From NCBI RefSeq assembly GCF_040954645.1, contig NC_092806.1, forward strand, positions 160,824,328-160,888,327: DNA of 64,000 nucleotides, in the 5' to 3' direction. The notes under the pieces were generated by a model. That model was not told where the DNA came from and ran no database searches. It worked only from the letters and a program-made list of their open reading frames with translations. A program made the translations under genes and the position numbers. This stretch comes from Diabrotica undecimpunctata. Lineage: Eukaryota > Arthropoda > Insecta > Coleoptera > Chrysomelidae. This document shows positions 22,200 to 34,169 of the stretch, in pieces (positions within the stretch are counted from its first letter, which is position 1; every line of letters starts with the position of its first letter).

Positions 22200-23075
22200 T
22201 TAGGCTAAGTATTACAAGATATTGATTACTTTATAAAAGTTGTTAGGAGTTGGACAATTATATTTTCAATAGTTTTAATAATTTTTGTGTTACATCCATC
22301 AGGATGTTTGCTATTACTATTTTTAATTTCTAAAATAGCTAAGTCAATATCACCACAGTTCACTGGCTGACAACTAAAAACACGGGATATTTTTCTGTGA
22401 TATACACTTCAAATAGGCATCAAGAATTAGCTGAGAAATCTCAAGTTCATGTATTACTCTCTCAGCAGTAGATCAGAAGTGATTATTAAAACTATTTGCC
22501 CTAAATTTGGAATTGTCATCAGAATTTTTTATAAATATATCGTCTGCATTAATTTTTGCAAGCCTGATGGCCATCCTGTACTATTTTCTAAATTCAATAA
22601 TGGTACTTTTAGATATAGCAATGGAATCGTTTTTATTTAATGCTATAATAAATTGGAGTCCCCTACGCATTTCTCTCAAAGTTACATTGAACCAGTTTAC
22701 TTCTTTATATGTACTATTTTTATTCAACAATTTCGATTTTTCTGGCAAAGAGATATTTATAAAATTTAATAACACATCAATCAACATTTTGAATTTTAAA
22801 TTAATATCCAAATTATCACTATATACAAAAATTAAGGTTGCGATTCAGCAAAAGCTGGTTCAAATTGAAGAGGTTATCGTCTGTTATTGGTCTATACATT
22901 ATAACAAATTTTGATTGCACAATTTGCTGATGGATAAGTTGTCTGAAAGAAAATAACTCTATGGTCAGATGTGTGGGTAAGATTCACAGATTTTGTGGTA
23001 CTTATTAATATTGGTAAAGATATTATCACATATATCACCCCGAGAGTTAAATTCGTTTTTTTTTATATAAAATTG
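22200..23075 (-). pseudogene. Jockey/CR1-like LINE fragment: endonuclease end, linker, RT start
   Basis: On the minus strand, about 23,000 gives an endonuclease-end remnant (SDHRVIFF-like). Then comes a linker, FKMLIDVLLNFINISLPEKS and KEVNWFNVTLREMRRGLQF, and near 22,380-22,220 PVNCGDIDLAILEIKNSNSK followed by HPDGCNTKIIKTIENII. The last parts match the pre-RT segment of Jockey-type LINEs and resemble the relic at 6,470-8,950, probably the same family. Frameshifted and truncated on both sides. Confidence 0.6.
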
Positions 23076-23569
23076 TAGGAATACAACAAAAGAGAATATA
23101 AAAATAAAAGGAAATACAAAAAGTGACTGCTTCAGTGCTTCAGAAGAAAAGTATCCTCAATAATGGAATACGGAGACGATTCAACGATGGAAGAAATATA
23201 TACAATCATTGTATAACACCAACAAAAATATCACAAAAAGAGAAATTCAGGTAGAAAAAAAAGCCATCATATCATCAAGGGGGAAAAAGTAAGTCATCCA
23301 AATAAAAGCTAGAGAAGACCTCTTAATTACTAGAAGAAGACTACGTAACCTATACAAAATCTATTCACCATCATTAACCAGTAAGGGAAGTTTAATCTAT
23401 TCACCATCATTAACCAGTAAGGGAAGTTTACTGATGATTGGTTTGCCTCAAAAACTGTAAAGACTACAGAAATTCACAAATTTTTAATGCGACTTAGAAC
23501 AGAATTAGGGTAGCAGATTTCCCACTTGAGACAAAAGAGATCTATGTCCAAAAATAAATACAATAAAGC

Positions 23570-23571
<2 letters not shown>
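23076..23571. other. Non-coding stretch with one tandem duplication
   Basis: No recognised coding motif. Holds the 36-bp duplication at 23,359-23,430 and leads into a long TA tract. Confidence 0.5.
23359..23430. repeat. Perfect 36-bp tandem duplication
   Basis: The unit beginning atctattcaccatcatt and ending gggaagttta occurs twice head to tail (23,359-23,394 and 23,395-23,430) with no differences, so it is recent. Confidence 0.95.

Positions 23572-23651
<80 letters not shown>
23572..23651. repeat. (AT)n microsatellite of about 80 bp
   Basis: Uninterrupted alternating AT. It could be the tail of a LINE, like the TA tract at 8,257, but no LINE coding remnant was recognised next to it. Confidence 0.95.
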
Positions 23652-23657
<6 letters not shown>

Positions 23658-24270
23658 AGAAAGGTCGTAATTTATTAACTCAATATGGAAATTTTAAATT
23701 AAATCTGTAGTATATTTTCCTGACTTTTTATTTTACAAAATAAACAACTGAATCGGCCTAATAGCTACCCAGCTGGTGCGGTCAGAGTTGGCTGAGATAG
23801 ATGTATTTATTCCACGGTCGACTTTGATCGCAATTCTCCCTGCCACTTACTGTTTGTATTTTGTTTGTTTGCTGGTGCGTCACCGTCTTTCTCGTCAGTT
23901 TGTGTGGTTATGGTTGTAGTCAGGAGTGGAGAAAGTGGGGGGCGTGGTGGTAAACTGTTGAGTTGGTCTGGTGACTGCGATAAGAAGTAACCCGGCTTGT
24001 TTATTCGGTGTGTTTGACTTATCTGGTGTTTGTATCTTATCTTTCGGTGTACATAACATTGCTACGTGTTTATCGACAATGAAAGTAAAATGACTGACAT
24101 TTTGTGATAAACTATTCTGGACATTTTTTAAGAGGGAATGAAATATACTTGAATTTTTTGACACAAAGAAACTTTTACACAGTTTTGGAAAATGTGATTG
24201 ATAGACTCTTAACTATAAGTATATCAAAGGCAAAACTGTTCTTAACAAAATGTTCTAAAAAGTACAAAAG
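23652..24270. other. No recognised feature
   Basis: An open minus-strand frame (23,895-24,164) with a Pro/Thr-rich end (TTPPTFSTPDYNHNHTN) could be LINE ORF1 debris, but there is no diagnostic motif. Confidence 0.35.
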
Positions 24271-24500
24271 TATCATCATCATCTTATCATCCAGCTTTCT
24301 GCGTCCGAAGTTGAACATAGGCCTCTCCTAATTTCTTCCAGTTCTATCGGTCTTGAGCTTCTTGCAGCTAATTCCAAGAGATTCTTTTGACGTCCTCTCA
24401 CCATCGTATAGTATAGGTGGTCTACCTTTACTTTTCCTGTTTGCTCGTGCACACTGTAATTTTCTGGTCCACTTCCCGTCATTCATTCTAGCCACCTGGT
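24271..24500 (-). pseudogene. RTE-like LINE 3' end
   Basis: Minus strand: DGKWTRKLQCARANRKSKGR then PP and, in shifted frames, a LEEIRRGLCSTSDAE-type end followed by a GATGATGATGATA tail. This resembles the RTE C-terminus seen more completely at 34,960-35,113 (HEEEAYVQQW, then a GAT tail). Confidence 0.6.
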
Positions 24501-25034
24501 TCGCTCATAGACTTATATAAAATGACTGAACAAGATCTCTCAATTAATTTTCTCTATCTCTCTCGAGCTCGTTATTTTATTTTACCCTCTCTTTTCATTT
24601 GTATAATATTAATGAATATAAACAATTTATTAAAAAAACGATATGGAATATGGCTCACAAGCGCAATCTAACTATGTATAATCACTCAAATTCTTCCACA
24701 TCTGTACAAAAAACAGATACAGAGGAAAAAAGTTTAAGAAAAATGGTCCCCTTATTTTGCCCGATGAAAAGCACAATCTATTATTTATATTTTAAGTCTA
24801 TGGGCCCGCCTAGTTCCACTTCAGCCATGCTATGCGCTCTATGACATTTGTGCAAGCAAACAATTTGATTTAACCTAGCCTGAGAGACTTGTATACCCTT
24901 TGAAATGAGATTCGGGTGTTAAAATGCATTGGAGCGAGGTGTATTAATTCATGTAAACAAGAACCAGTACATCGCGAACCAATGCTCCAGACTACTCTTT
25001 TTTGACGATGTGAGAAGCTTTTAACTGCTATCTT
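24501..25034. other. No recognised feature
   Basis: An 81-codon open frame at 24,599-24,844 has no recognisable motif. The right part may be 3' untranslated sequence of the minus-strand LINE that follows. Confidence 0.35.
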
Positions 25035-25840
25035 CTAGTGACATATCGTCGAACTAAAGACGCCATGACCATAACTCATGGCATTTGTGACGCGTTCCTT
25101 TGATAAGTAGATAGTTTTCAAGATATTTTGGGGTCTGAAGTTTTGGCCACGGCTGGTTTTGATTGTATAAATCCTGCTCAGAGAGGAGAGTCTCTCATTG
25201 ATGGCTGGATGTGCGACAGTTGATGAATAAGGACGGAGGGGTGGTCGCGTCGTTTGTTTGAGGTCAATGTGATTTTGAGCAAACCTAAGTACTGAATTTA
25301 CGTCTCGTGCTGTTGTTACGAGAGCAGTATCGTCTGCGTAGAGCAAAGTGAGCGTGTTAGTGTAACGTGGGTTTGGAAAGTCGCTATTGTATATAATATA
25401 TAATATGGGTACCAACACTGAACCTTGTGGAACTCCTGCTACTCCTGCACTTTTACCGTGATTTGACGTTGAAAGACGTATGAGTGGTTAATAAGTCTAA
25501 CGAAAGGGAGGCGCAGGCCGATGCTTAACAGTTTCCTGACTTGTCCAGCATGCCAAACTTGGTCAAAGGCTTTTTGGACGCCGAGAAAAATGCCTAGGGA
25601 GAGTTTGCCGTCGTTTAGACTTTGTGTGAGGTGGGTGACGATCTCTGTCAATACCGTTGTGGTGGAGTGACCTTCTCTAAAGCCGAATTGAAATGTTGGA
25701 ATGATGTTCTGTGGTAAAGTCAACGAGTCTCTCCTTAAGGATCCTCTCGAAGACCTTAGCTAAAACGTTTAGTAGGGCAATCGGCCTATAAGAGTGTAGA
25801 TCGGTCCGGGGTTTGCCCTTTTTTTAGGAGCATAATTGTA

Positions 25841-27174
25841 TTGGCTGAAGAAGTAGTTCAGATAATAAATAAACTAAAAAACAATAAAGCACCAGGAACG
25901 GACGGAATTTCTGCAGAATTATTAAAGCATGGAGGATCCGAACTCTGGGAAAGAATCCATTACCTAATAACATTAATCTGGACGAAGGAGCAAATGCCAG
26001 AGGAATGGACAGTTAGCCTCATACAGCCAATATATAAAAAAGGAGATAAGAGGGAATGCCAGAATTATAGGCCAATTACATTGCTAAATGTAATATACAA
26101 AATTCTTTCTGGTATAATCTACAATAGATTATTAGAATACTCCGAAAATATAATTGGTGATTATCAAAATGGATTCAGACCAAATAGAGCCACTACAGAT
26201 AACATATTCATACTAAGAACGATACAAGAAAAAGCTTATGAATACGACATAGACCTATATAATATGTATATAGACTTTAAACAAGCTTTTGATAGTGTGA
26301 AAAGAGACAGAATGCTGGAAGACCTTTGTAATCTAGGTATACCTAAGAAATACATCAGCCTCATAAAAATGACGTTGCAGGGTTCAAAAGCCGCAGTCAG
26401 AGTAGATAGAGAACTGACTCCCCTGTTTAACATCAACATGGGAGTAAGACGGAGATGCCCTATCAACCATACTATTCAACCTAGTTCTTGAGGCAGTCAT
26501 CAGAAAAACCAATATAACCGGCCATATAAACACCAAATCAGTACAAATTACAGCATATGCAGACGATGTAGCCATCATTAGTAGGAATAAGCCACGACTA
26601 ATGGAAGTGTTCAAACAAGTTGATCCTGAAGCAAGAAAAAGAGGTCTCAAAATAAACGAAGCAAAAACGAAGTATATGACAGTCAAAAGAATAACTGACA
26701 ATGAAAAGAACCAAAATGACTATCTGCAGAACACTGATTAGACCAGTAGTAACCTATGGTTGTGAAACTTGGGTAATGACGAAAAAAGATGAAGCCCAAC
26801 TCAGGACATTCGAGAGAAAAATACTGAGGAAAGTATATGGCCCGGTACAAGAGGAAGATGGCACATGGAGAATCAGGAGAAACGACGAGGTTAATGAGTT
26901 AAAGGAAGGTTATGACATTGTAAGATTTGTGAAAAGTCTAAGACTGTCATGTCTGGGACATGTGCAGAGACACAACGATGCAAAAACAACAAAGAAAATG
27001 TTACAATGGAAGCCCATAGGAAGGCGAAAAAAAGGGAGGCCCAGAACGAGATGGTTGGATGACGTGGAAGACGACCTGAAAACAATGAACATAAGACAAT
27101 GGAGAAGAAGGGCACAAGAGAGATCTGAATGGAAGGACATAGCCAGACAGGCAAAGACCCATCCAGGGTTGTGA
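25841..27174 (+). pseudogene. LINE reverse transcriptase, 5'-truncated, frameshifted, internal deletion
   Basis: Recognisable in order: IINKLKNNKAPGTDGISAEL (RT start), KKGDKRECQNYRPITLLN, YQNGFRPNRATTDNIF, MYIDFKQAFDSVKRD (first Asp), and NMGVRRR, where a shift at about 26,450 breaks the frame. In the next frame come LSTILFNLVLEAVIRKTN and ITAYADDVAIISRN (active site), then AKTKYMTVKR. Roughly 80 residues are missing before TLIRPVVTYGCETWVMTKKD. The C-terminus has CLGHVQRH, GRRKKGRPRTRWLDDV and REWKD-like residues. RTE-like or related clade. Confidence 0.83.
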
Positions 27175-27195
27175 TGCCAAAAGAAGAAGAAGAAG
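25847..27195 (+). mobile_element. LINE insertion with 13-bp TSD and (GAA)n tail
   Basis: Perfect duplication aattgtattggct at 25,834-25,846 and 27,196-27,208. The element ends in (GAA)n. It is inserted in antisense orientation inside the Jockey-like ORF2 and is therefore younger than it. Confidence 0.93.
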
Positions 27196-27624
27196 AATTG
27201 TATTGGCTACCTTTCATGGAGATGGAAAGTAGTCTAAGAGTGGCATTGATATGTTCGTCAGGTAGAGTGTGACGCTTGGTGGGAGTTGTTTCACGCAGTT
27301 CCTGGTAATTTTGTCAGGTCCCGGTGAATTTGATTTGCCGATTTGGCAAAAATTTTCGAGAGTTTGTTGATCCACAGGAGCCATGATAGGATGATCATGT
27401 GGCTCCTTCAGATCGAAGGGGGTGGCGAGTCGTCTTGTTATATCCCTCTCATTCGTTGCACGGTAGTCGTGGTCAAATTTAGGGTCATCGGGGGTGATTG
27501 GGGTGTTTTGTAAATGTATTTTGAAGGTGTTGGCCTTCTGTTGATCTGAAAGTTTGTTGTTTGTTTTGTATTTATATGACTGTGGACATTGAATCCATAC
27601 GCCAATCTTAGAATTTTTACTCAT

Positions 27625-29105
27625 TTAATCATTAGTCATTGTTTCGTATATAATCTTATCCTAAATCTAATACTAATATTGATCTGTCATATATAGTTTC
27701 TTTTTACTGTTTTGATAATTTATTTCTAATTATTTTCTTTGTATTAGGTGCTATTTTTATTTATTTATATATAAAATAGACGACGAGGTCCTTAGAGTTC
27801 TACAGCAAACTCTTCTACAGCGATCTACTTAGTTCGATAGCTACTCTATTATGGACTGTCCAAGTTCCTCCCTTTTTTAATTTTTTTCATTTATAATAGT
27901 TGTGTGATAATTAAATTATTATTTAAAACTCACAGCATCCTAGCATTGGTCGTAATTATTTTTTTTTTGTTTTAGAACCATTTCATATTATTTGTTCAAA
28001 TATGTCTAACCGTTTATCAATGTTTACAGCATATAAAAATAGATCCTATTGGTTAAAGTCAGCATGTATTCTTTTTTGATATTTCCTAATTATAATAAAA
28101 AATAAGCTAAAACTGTTGGGGTACATTTGCACCCCACTAGGTAAAGTTTTTGGTCATGGGTTTATAAAGGTTAAATGATTTTATGTTCCAGTTAAAAAAA
28201 ACTAAATAGCTGGTTTAATTTTCAAAAAATTTGTAATTTGCAAAGAATTTTGTTCTTAACAAACCAAAAACAAAGTTTTTTCATCTTTTATGCAATCAAA
28301 AATGTAACAGGTTTACATTAGTTCATTTTTAAAGCATTTTATAAGAAAACACAAAAGTCGCATGTTTCAGTTGATTGTAGTCCCATCTTCTTGTTGTTTT
28401 AGAAATACAAAGGGGCTGTGGCGTGAATTTTACGGACAAAGAGTGGTGTAATCTGATAGAGATCGTAGACGCCCTCTCCCTTTCTCTTCACATATGTTTT
28501 CACGCAGTTTTCAATTACTTAGAAACGTATGTCACTCCTCATTTTCCAGATAGAACTGCACTAAATCAAATTGACTCCTCGTGCCTCCTCTCGTTTGTAA
28601 AACCGGAGGAGAATCACTAGGAACTCGAACAATCGATCTGGGTCCGGTGTCCAATTTAATTTAAAAGTAAGTGAAAGAATTCTCTAGGGCTGTTTTCGAG
28701 AGACAATAAAATCAGGGAGAGGAAACGAAACCTCATGATCCGAAATGGTTGTTCTGCACACGTGGCACTTTTTTATTCTTGTATTAAGTAACTGTATAAA
28801 AATATAAATGCAATAATTGGAGACACCACTTTTAGTTTCAAGGTTTTTGTATGCAATAAGTTGAAATTTCAATTTCAGGACTTAAAAGAAACAATATATG
28901 GGTTTCCAAAACCTTTTATTTGGTTTAAACATCGACTAAATATCAGAATAAATCAACATGAATGTTGACTAACTTATAACCAGGAAACAGTTTGTGGATC
29001 AGACCATCAGTTACTTAAGGAGCTAAAATATTATGAAAACCTATTTCAATAATATCCTTCTTAATAATCATCCGATCTCGATAAAATTTTCACAACCTTA
29101 AAAAA
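27625..29105. other. No recognised feature
   Basis: AT-rich to 28,380, then mixed. A 65-codon frame (28,423-28,620) has no motif I know. No RNA gene seen. Confidence 0.45.
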
Positions 29106-29400
29106 AAGAATTTCATCATCATCATTTAGCCAACCTTATCCACTGCTGGACATATACCTCCCTCACGCTCTTCTAACTACACGTTCGCTACATTGGGCTT
29201 CTTTTTTAGTTTCTGAGCCTCCACTTCTTGTTTATTCTTATTCCGTCCATTTTGTGTTCTCTTGAACGTCTGATCTCTGGCTGACTTTTGGTTTGTTATG
29301 TGGTCTCGAAGGGTCACGCCCAGCATTGCATGTTCCATAACTTGTTGTGTAACTCTTGAGTTTATTTGCAGATTTTTAATTTGTACTGGCAAAACAAATT
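29106..29400 (-). pseudogene. RTE-like LINE 3' fragment
   Basis: Minus strand reads RVTQQVMEHAMLGVTLRDHI, matching RVTQRRMERSMLGITLRDRI of the better-preserved RTE at 34,412-35,113. It ends with an AATGATGATGATGA tail at about 29,110-29,126. An internal segment has been lost between these. Confidence 0.7.
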
Positions 29401-29664
29401 GGTTATTTATTTATTATTAAAACTTACAAACACCACCTACGTAGTAGTTATATGTAAGAGTGCTCATTACTTAGTATACCAATATATACATAAATACAAA
29501 AAAAATAAACACATTAAAAAAATGGTTAATAACATTTTAAAATTTTTTGAGTCCGTCTATTATTATCTATCCATAACATTTCTTAATATCCCTAACACTA
29601 CAGTTAAAGAGGTCTATATCAGAAATTTTTAACATATTATATACTGACATTGCATATCATTATT

Positions 29665-31971
29665 GTGTATTTTTATGTATGAGAGAGTAATAAAACAATA
29701 AATTATGTATGCAAATCCCTAAACTGTTGATACGGGTGACTCAATGAAAAACAGATATTTATCAACAAGTTTACAGAAGTATATAGGAAAACAATTTTAA
29801 ATTGAGTATGACCACCAGGTATAAAGGTTGGAGCAGAATAGAATACAATAGTTGTGAGAGTTACTAATCCCTAAATAAGGTTGCCAGTGTCGAAGTGATG
29901 GAGGTTAACAGGTACTAATGAATTTGCAAGAAATGTAAGATGTTTATTTTATTGGTTATATATAACCAATAAAAGTTTAATAAGTACCTACCTATTTGCA
30001 AAATAAAGTTTAATTCTGTAGATAAAATAAAACGTTTTATTTTATCTGAAATGAGTGCATTCCACGAAGTAAGGGTTTCAACAATCAAACATTTAATTCT
30101 TTAATTCCAGGAATCTACGACAGTAATTGACTAGATAATTACCTTCTAAACTTATTCCACAGAAAATATGATAGTGGGTTTTTCCATTTTGTAGGAAGGT
30201 CCAAGTGGCGTATTCAAAATTCTTAACAGTTCACTAAAAGTAGGTACTTCAGTTGCAAGGTGCAGTTTATTGTGTATACTAGTGTTATGGAAAATTTGGA
30301 AGTGCCGTGTAAACGCCGAAAAATTGGTCCTCTAACAGTTAATGAAAAAACATTAATATTTAATTGTTTTAAATCATTTACAGACAAACGTTTATGTGAA
30401 AGTGTTGATGAGACCGTTGAGTTAGTTAGCAGTACACTTGGTGTTGGGAAATCTACGATTTACAGAGTTATTAAAGAAGAGAAATGTGGTAGTTTTCAAA
30501 TGCCACGTAATGCTCCAGGGAAACCAAAATTTCAAATAGAATATCATTTTAAAGAAGGACTTCGACGGAAAGTGCATGAATTCTTCTTTAGACAAGAATT
30601 TCCAACATTGGATAAAGTTCTTATCTCAGTTCGAGATGATAAGGATTGCCCAGAAATGAGTCGAAGTACGTTATGGAAACTTTTAAAAGAAATAGGCTTC
30701 CGCTGGAAAAAGAATCCCAGAAAGTCTATTTTATTAGAAAGAAGCGATATTGTCATATGGAGAAGACTTTTCTAAGAACCATAAAGGAAATGAGAAACCA
30801 AAAAAGAAAAATATTTTATCTTGATGAAACATGGATCAACGAGGGTCATACACCAAATAAATTTTGGCAGGATGAAACTGTTACAAGTCAAAGGCACGCT
30901 TTTGTAAATAACTTATCATCTACTGGTTTAAACCCACCATCGGGAAAGGGACGCAGGCTGATAATAGTACACATTGGCAGTTCAGACGGTTTTGTTGAAG
31001 GTGGTTTATTAACTTTTAAATCAACTCGTACCGGTGACTACCATGAAGACATGAACGCTGATGTCTTTCAAGAATGGTTCGAACAAATGATAGATCTTCT
31101 TCCTAAGAACTGTGTAATAGTAATGGATAATGCAAGTTATCACTCCAGACTTATAGAAGGACTACCCACAACTAAGTGGTTAAAAAAAGACTTGCAGAAT
31201 TGGCTGAGTTCAAAAAATATTACGTACCATCCCGGATCTATAAGAAAGGAACTTTATTCGTTGTGTGCCCTTCATAAAGATAAAATTTAAAAAATACGAA
31301 ATTGATGAAATTGCCAAAAATCGTGGAATGACAGTACTTAGATCCCCACCATATTATTGTGAATTAAACCCGATTGAACTGGTATGGGCACAGATAAAGA
31401 GTGAAGTTTCAAGAAAAAATACCACTTTTAAAATTCATGATGTTAAACAGTTGTTTTTGGAGGCCGTAAATAATGTAAAACCTGAAAACTGGGAAAAGGC
31501 AGTAAATCACACTATTAAAGAAGAGGAAAAAATGTGGAAGCTGGACAATATTACTGATAAAATGATCGAGCCAGTTATTATAAATATTGGTTCTGAAAGT
31601 TCATCTTCTGAATCTGATTTGGATTTGTAACAAGTAGCTGTAAGTTTTATATTAATAGTTTTATTCATCTATTTAACATACCTTAGACGGTTTTAAAAAC
31701 TCTTTTTCTCTTTTGTAATTTTTAAAAATTAAAAAAAAATGTGAATTTTTTAAAACCCTTTTTAATGTAGGCCAGTCAGTTCTAATATAGTGTGTGATAA
31801 AAGATGTCACTTTTGTTTACATACACATAACACTTTATAACACTGAAATAATTCATTTATTTTTTACAATTATTCAAAGTAATTTTTCAATTAATCTTGA
31901 GCACGCCCATGGAGTGGTCGGAGCTACCAGTTAAAATTATGCTAATTACTCTTTCGTTCATAAAAATAAAC
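29665..31971 (+). mobile_element. DD82E (Sailor-type) transposon, copy 2
   Basis: Nearly identical in sequence to 9,590-11,896 and the same length (2,307 bp), with the same ends, TIRs and both 28-bp palindromes (29,947-29,974 and 30,020-30,047). The right flank (31,972 on) is a minus-strand LINE RT remnant. The left flank is not TA, so the target duplication is not clean. Confidence 0.9.
30260..31630 (+). pseudogene. DD82E transposase copy 2 with two frameshifts
   Basis: Same protein as 10,189-11,556. One base is lost near 30,768 (agaagacatttt in copy 1, agaagactttt here). One base is gained near 31,281 (aagaaaaattt in copy 1, aagataaaattt here). A 3-bp difference near 30,917 adds one Ser. 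All three catalytic motifs (LDETWIN, VMDNASYHS, NPIELVWA) are still present but in three separate frames, so this copy cannot make a full enzyme. High similarity to copy 1 implies recent shared ancestry. Confidence 0.9.
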
Positions 31972-31974
31972 TAT

Positions 31975-32370
31975 AGTAGAACAAGCATTATATGGACTAC
32001 AAGAAAATAGGTCACTATTGTTCATTCTTAGATTGATCTTTGGCACATGAGATCTAATAAAGTTGATCAAACCACATGTTTGATATTTAACATTGTTAAT
32101 AATATAAATACCCAAAACACAATCCATATTTCTTCTTTGCTCTAATGACTGCAGGCCAAATGTTTGAAGCAACAGTTTTGATGGCATAATGTACACATTT
32201 TATTTCTTAAGGTATAAATACCTTAGAAATATTTTTTGTACCTTTTATATATGATTAATATTAACTTTGGCTCCCATACCACTGATGCATATTCCAAATT
32301 TGGTCTGATTAAAGCGTGATATAGTCCAATGGTTGTGTTTATACTAAAATGTTTTGAATTTCTTATTAAA
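31975..32370 (-). pseudogene. Jockey/CR1-like LINE C-terminal fragment
   Basis: Minus strand: TIGLYHALIRPNLEYASVVW EP, then FGLQSLEQRRNMDCVLGIYI, NNVKYQTCGLIN. It ends FIRSHVPKINLRMNNSDLF, the typical post-RT segment (NLEYASVVW...SLQ-RR...). Frameshifted. The DD82E copy 2 abuts its end. Confidence 0.75.
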
Positions 32371-32399
32371 AATCTTCAAGTCTTAAAAAAAAGACTTCA

Positions 32400-32549
32400 A
32401 GCATCAGCAAGAAGCGTTACTACCTGACTTAGTAAGTGCGACCTTACCGAAACGTCGCCAAAAATAATGGTTTTTGCTCAAAACCAAAATTATGAAACGC
32501 GGAGTCAAACCCGGAAAACCACATAACTCCCGCGGAAATTTCAAGCGTA

Positions 32550-32553
<4 letters not shown>
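32400..32553 (+). other. Possible decayed Penelope/hammerhead-type terminal sequence
   Basis: A segment reads ctga-cttagtaag-tgcgac-cttac-cgaaacgtc. The GTAAG/CTTAC stem followed by CGAAAC and a two-pair ACGU resembles a hammerhead with minimal stem III, but the CUGAUGA core is incomplete. Followed by a (TA)n tract. Confidence 0.3.

Positions 32554-32634
<81 letters not shown>
32554..32634. repeat. (TA)n microsatellite of about 80 bp
   Basis: Uninterrupted alternating TA directly after the possible Penelope-type terminal sequence. Confidence 0.95.
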
Positions 32635-32636
<2 letters not shown>

Positions 32637-32640
32637 AGCT

Positions 32641-33640
32641 AAATCATCACCTTACAGTATATTTGAGATAGTTATCACTGCTCCAAATAACAAGCTTAGT
32701 ATTAACGTAAAGTCCAAATCCCTCTTAAAGTTTAGAAACTTTCGATATTACGATAAACCCCGCTATCTTAACAACCAGCCAAGGCGCTTCTATAAGATGT
32801 AATTAGTTTACCGATGTTGCAATCCTTTGTCTCAACCACAACGGCCCATTAGATAAACCACCCTTGTATACCCACTCTAAATCTAATTTTAGATTGTTTC
32901 AATTACGGCGCCTTGGCGAATATAATATTTATTCACCCGCAGCGCCATATTATTAGAATCTAGAAAGGGACGTACTTGAAACTGCGGAGTGCATTGTAGA
33001 GTTGGGAACTTCCGAGTTAATTTAGGGATTCGGTTCCATAGATCATTCCAGGAAACTAGCTGCAGAATCGTAGATGGAAATTACTAGGAAGTGCATCTCA
33101 CGATATAATGGTGAATGTGGGAGTGTAAGGACACAAAATTGCCGACGAACTAATCAAATAAGCAACAAAAACACCTTTTAAAGAACCGCAGTACTTTTGC
33201 GAAATTGGTAATAACTTTTTTTTAGTAATTAGTAATTCAAAGATTTACAAGTATAATGACAAAATATATTTATAGAAACTGTAACTATCGAGGATTAATA
33301 GATTGTATTAGCTAAAAAAAAAAAGAACCGCAAACTTTAACAGGAATACTTACAGGTTACAACAGTAGTAAGAAAGTAACCAAGAGTGTACACGTGGCAT
33401 ATTGCAAATTTTCTCAAATGGAGGAAAAATTTTCTATACATTATACATAGACATACTGCTAGCCCCAAGGAACTCTAGAGCATTTTATCTGAGAGTATAA
33501 TATCACAGAAGGAGAGGATTTAATAAAGGAGGACAAAATAAATCTTATACGTCGTAATGTGACTTCTTCTATAAAATTATTAACAGTAACAGTAACTCTT
33601 TACAATTAACGTAAATTAGAACGAAGAAAAAACATCAACA
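32641..33640. other. No recognised feature
   Basis: No coding motif or repeat boundary recognised across this kilobase. Confidence 0.5.
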
Positions 33641-34169
33641 TTTTACAGTTATGTCAAGGAAAAAAGAAATAGTACATATCCACGGGAAGTTGTATTTTTA
33701 GACGAAACGTGGATTTTTATTGGGGAAGTAAAATGATGTCGTGGCAGGATGACAACAGCAGAAGTGTACGTAAACCAGGTGGTTATGATGGTAAAAGATT
33801 TATTGTGGTTCATGCCCGTTCAGCAAAAAGTTTTATTTTAGACGCCAATTTGTTATTTTGGCCTTTACTGAAGATTACCATGGAGAACTAAATGTATAAG
33901 TACACAATAACTTCCTAATTTAGAACACCCATCTTTGATTGCTATGGACAACGCACCCTACCATAGTGAATTGATGAATAAACAACCTTCCGCTAAATAG
34001 TTAAAATCAGAGTTTATAGATTAGTTGAAGAAAAATACAATATTAATTTTGATGAACATCAGTTAAAACCAGAATTGTTACAATTGGCTAAGATGAATCG
34101 ACAACAAAATATATACTTAGATTACCACTGTATCATTCAGTTTAATGCTACCAATTAGTATGGGCAGAA

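Larger units (their letters stand above)
25035..27624 (-). pseudogene. Jockey-clade LINE ORF2 remnant, split by a plus-strand LINE
   Basis: Minus strand from 27,624: CQIGKSNSPGPDKITRNCVK, VTLYLTNI. After the insertion: FQFGFREGHSTTTVLTEIV, LGVQKAFDQVWHAG (catalytic region), then GSVLVPILYIIYNSDFP and LTLLYADDTALVTTARD (active site). From about 25,290 the frame jumps to LKQTTRPPLRPYSSTVAHPA, RLSSLSRIY, the Jockey ORF2 C-terminus, so RT thumb sequence has been deleted. The 5' part (ORF1, endonuclease) is absent. Confidence 0.82.

Noticed and set aside
23572..23651. Considered CRISPR-like or satellite arrays among the simple repeats
   Set aside because: Only dinucleotide tracts; no spaced direct repeats anywhere in the window fit a CRISPR array, and the genome is eukaryotic.
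23895..24164. Minus-strand frame with a Pro/Thr-rich end, considered as Jockey ORF1
   Set aside because: No zinc knuckle or other ORF1 motif; the separation from the ORF2 remnant is not in the right order for one element.
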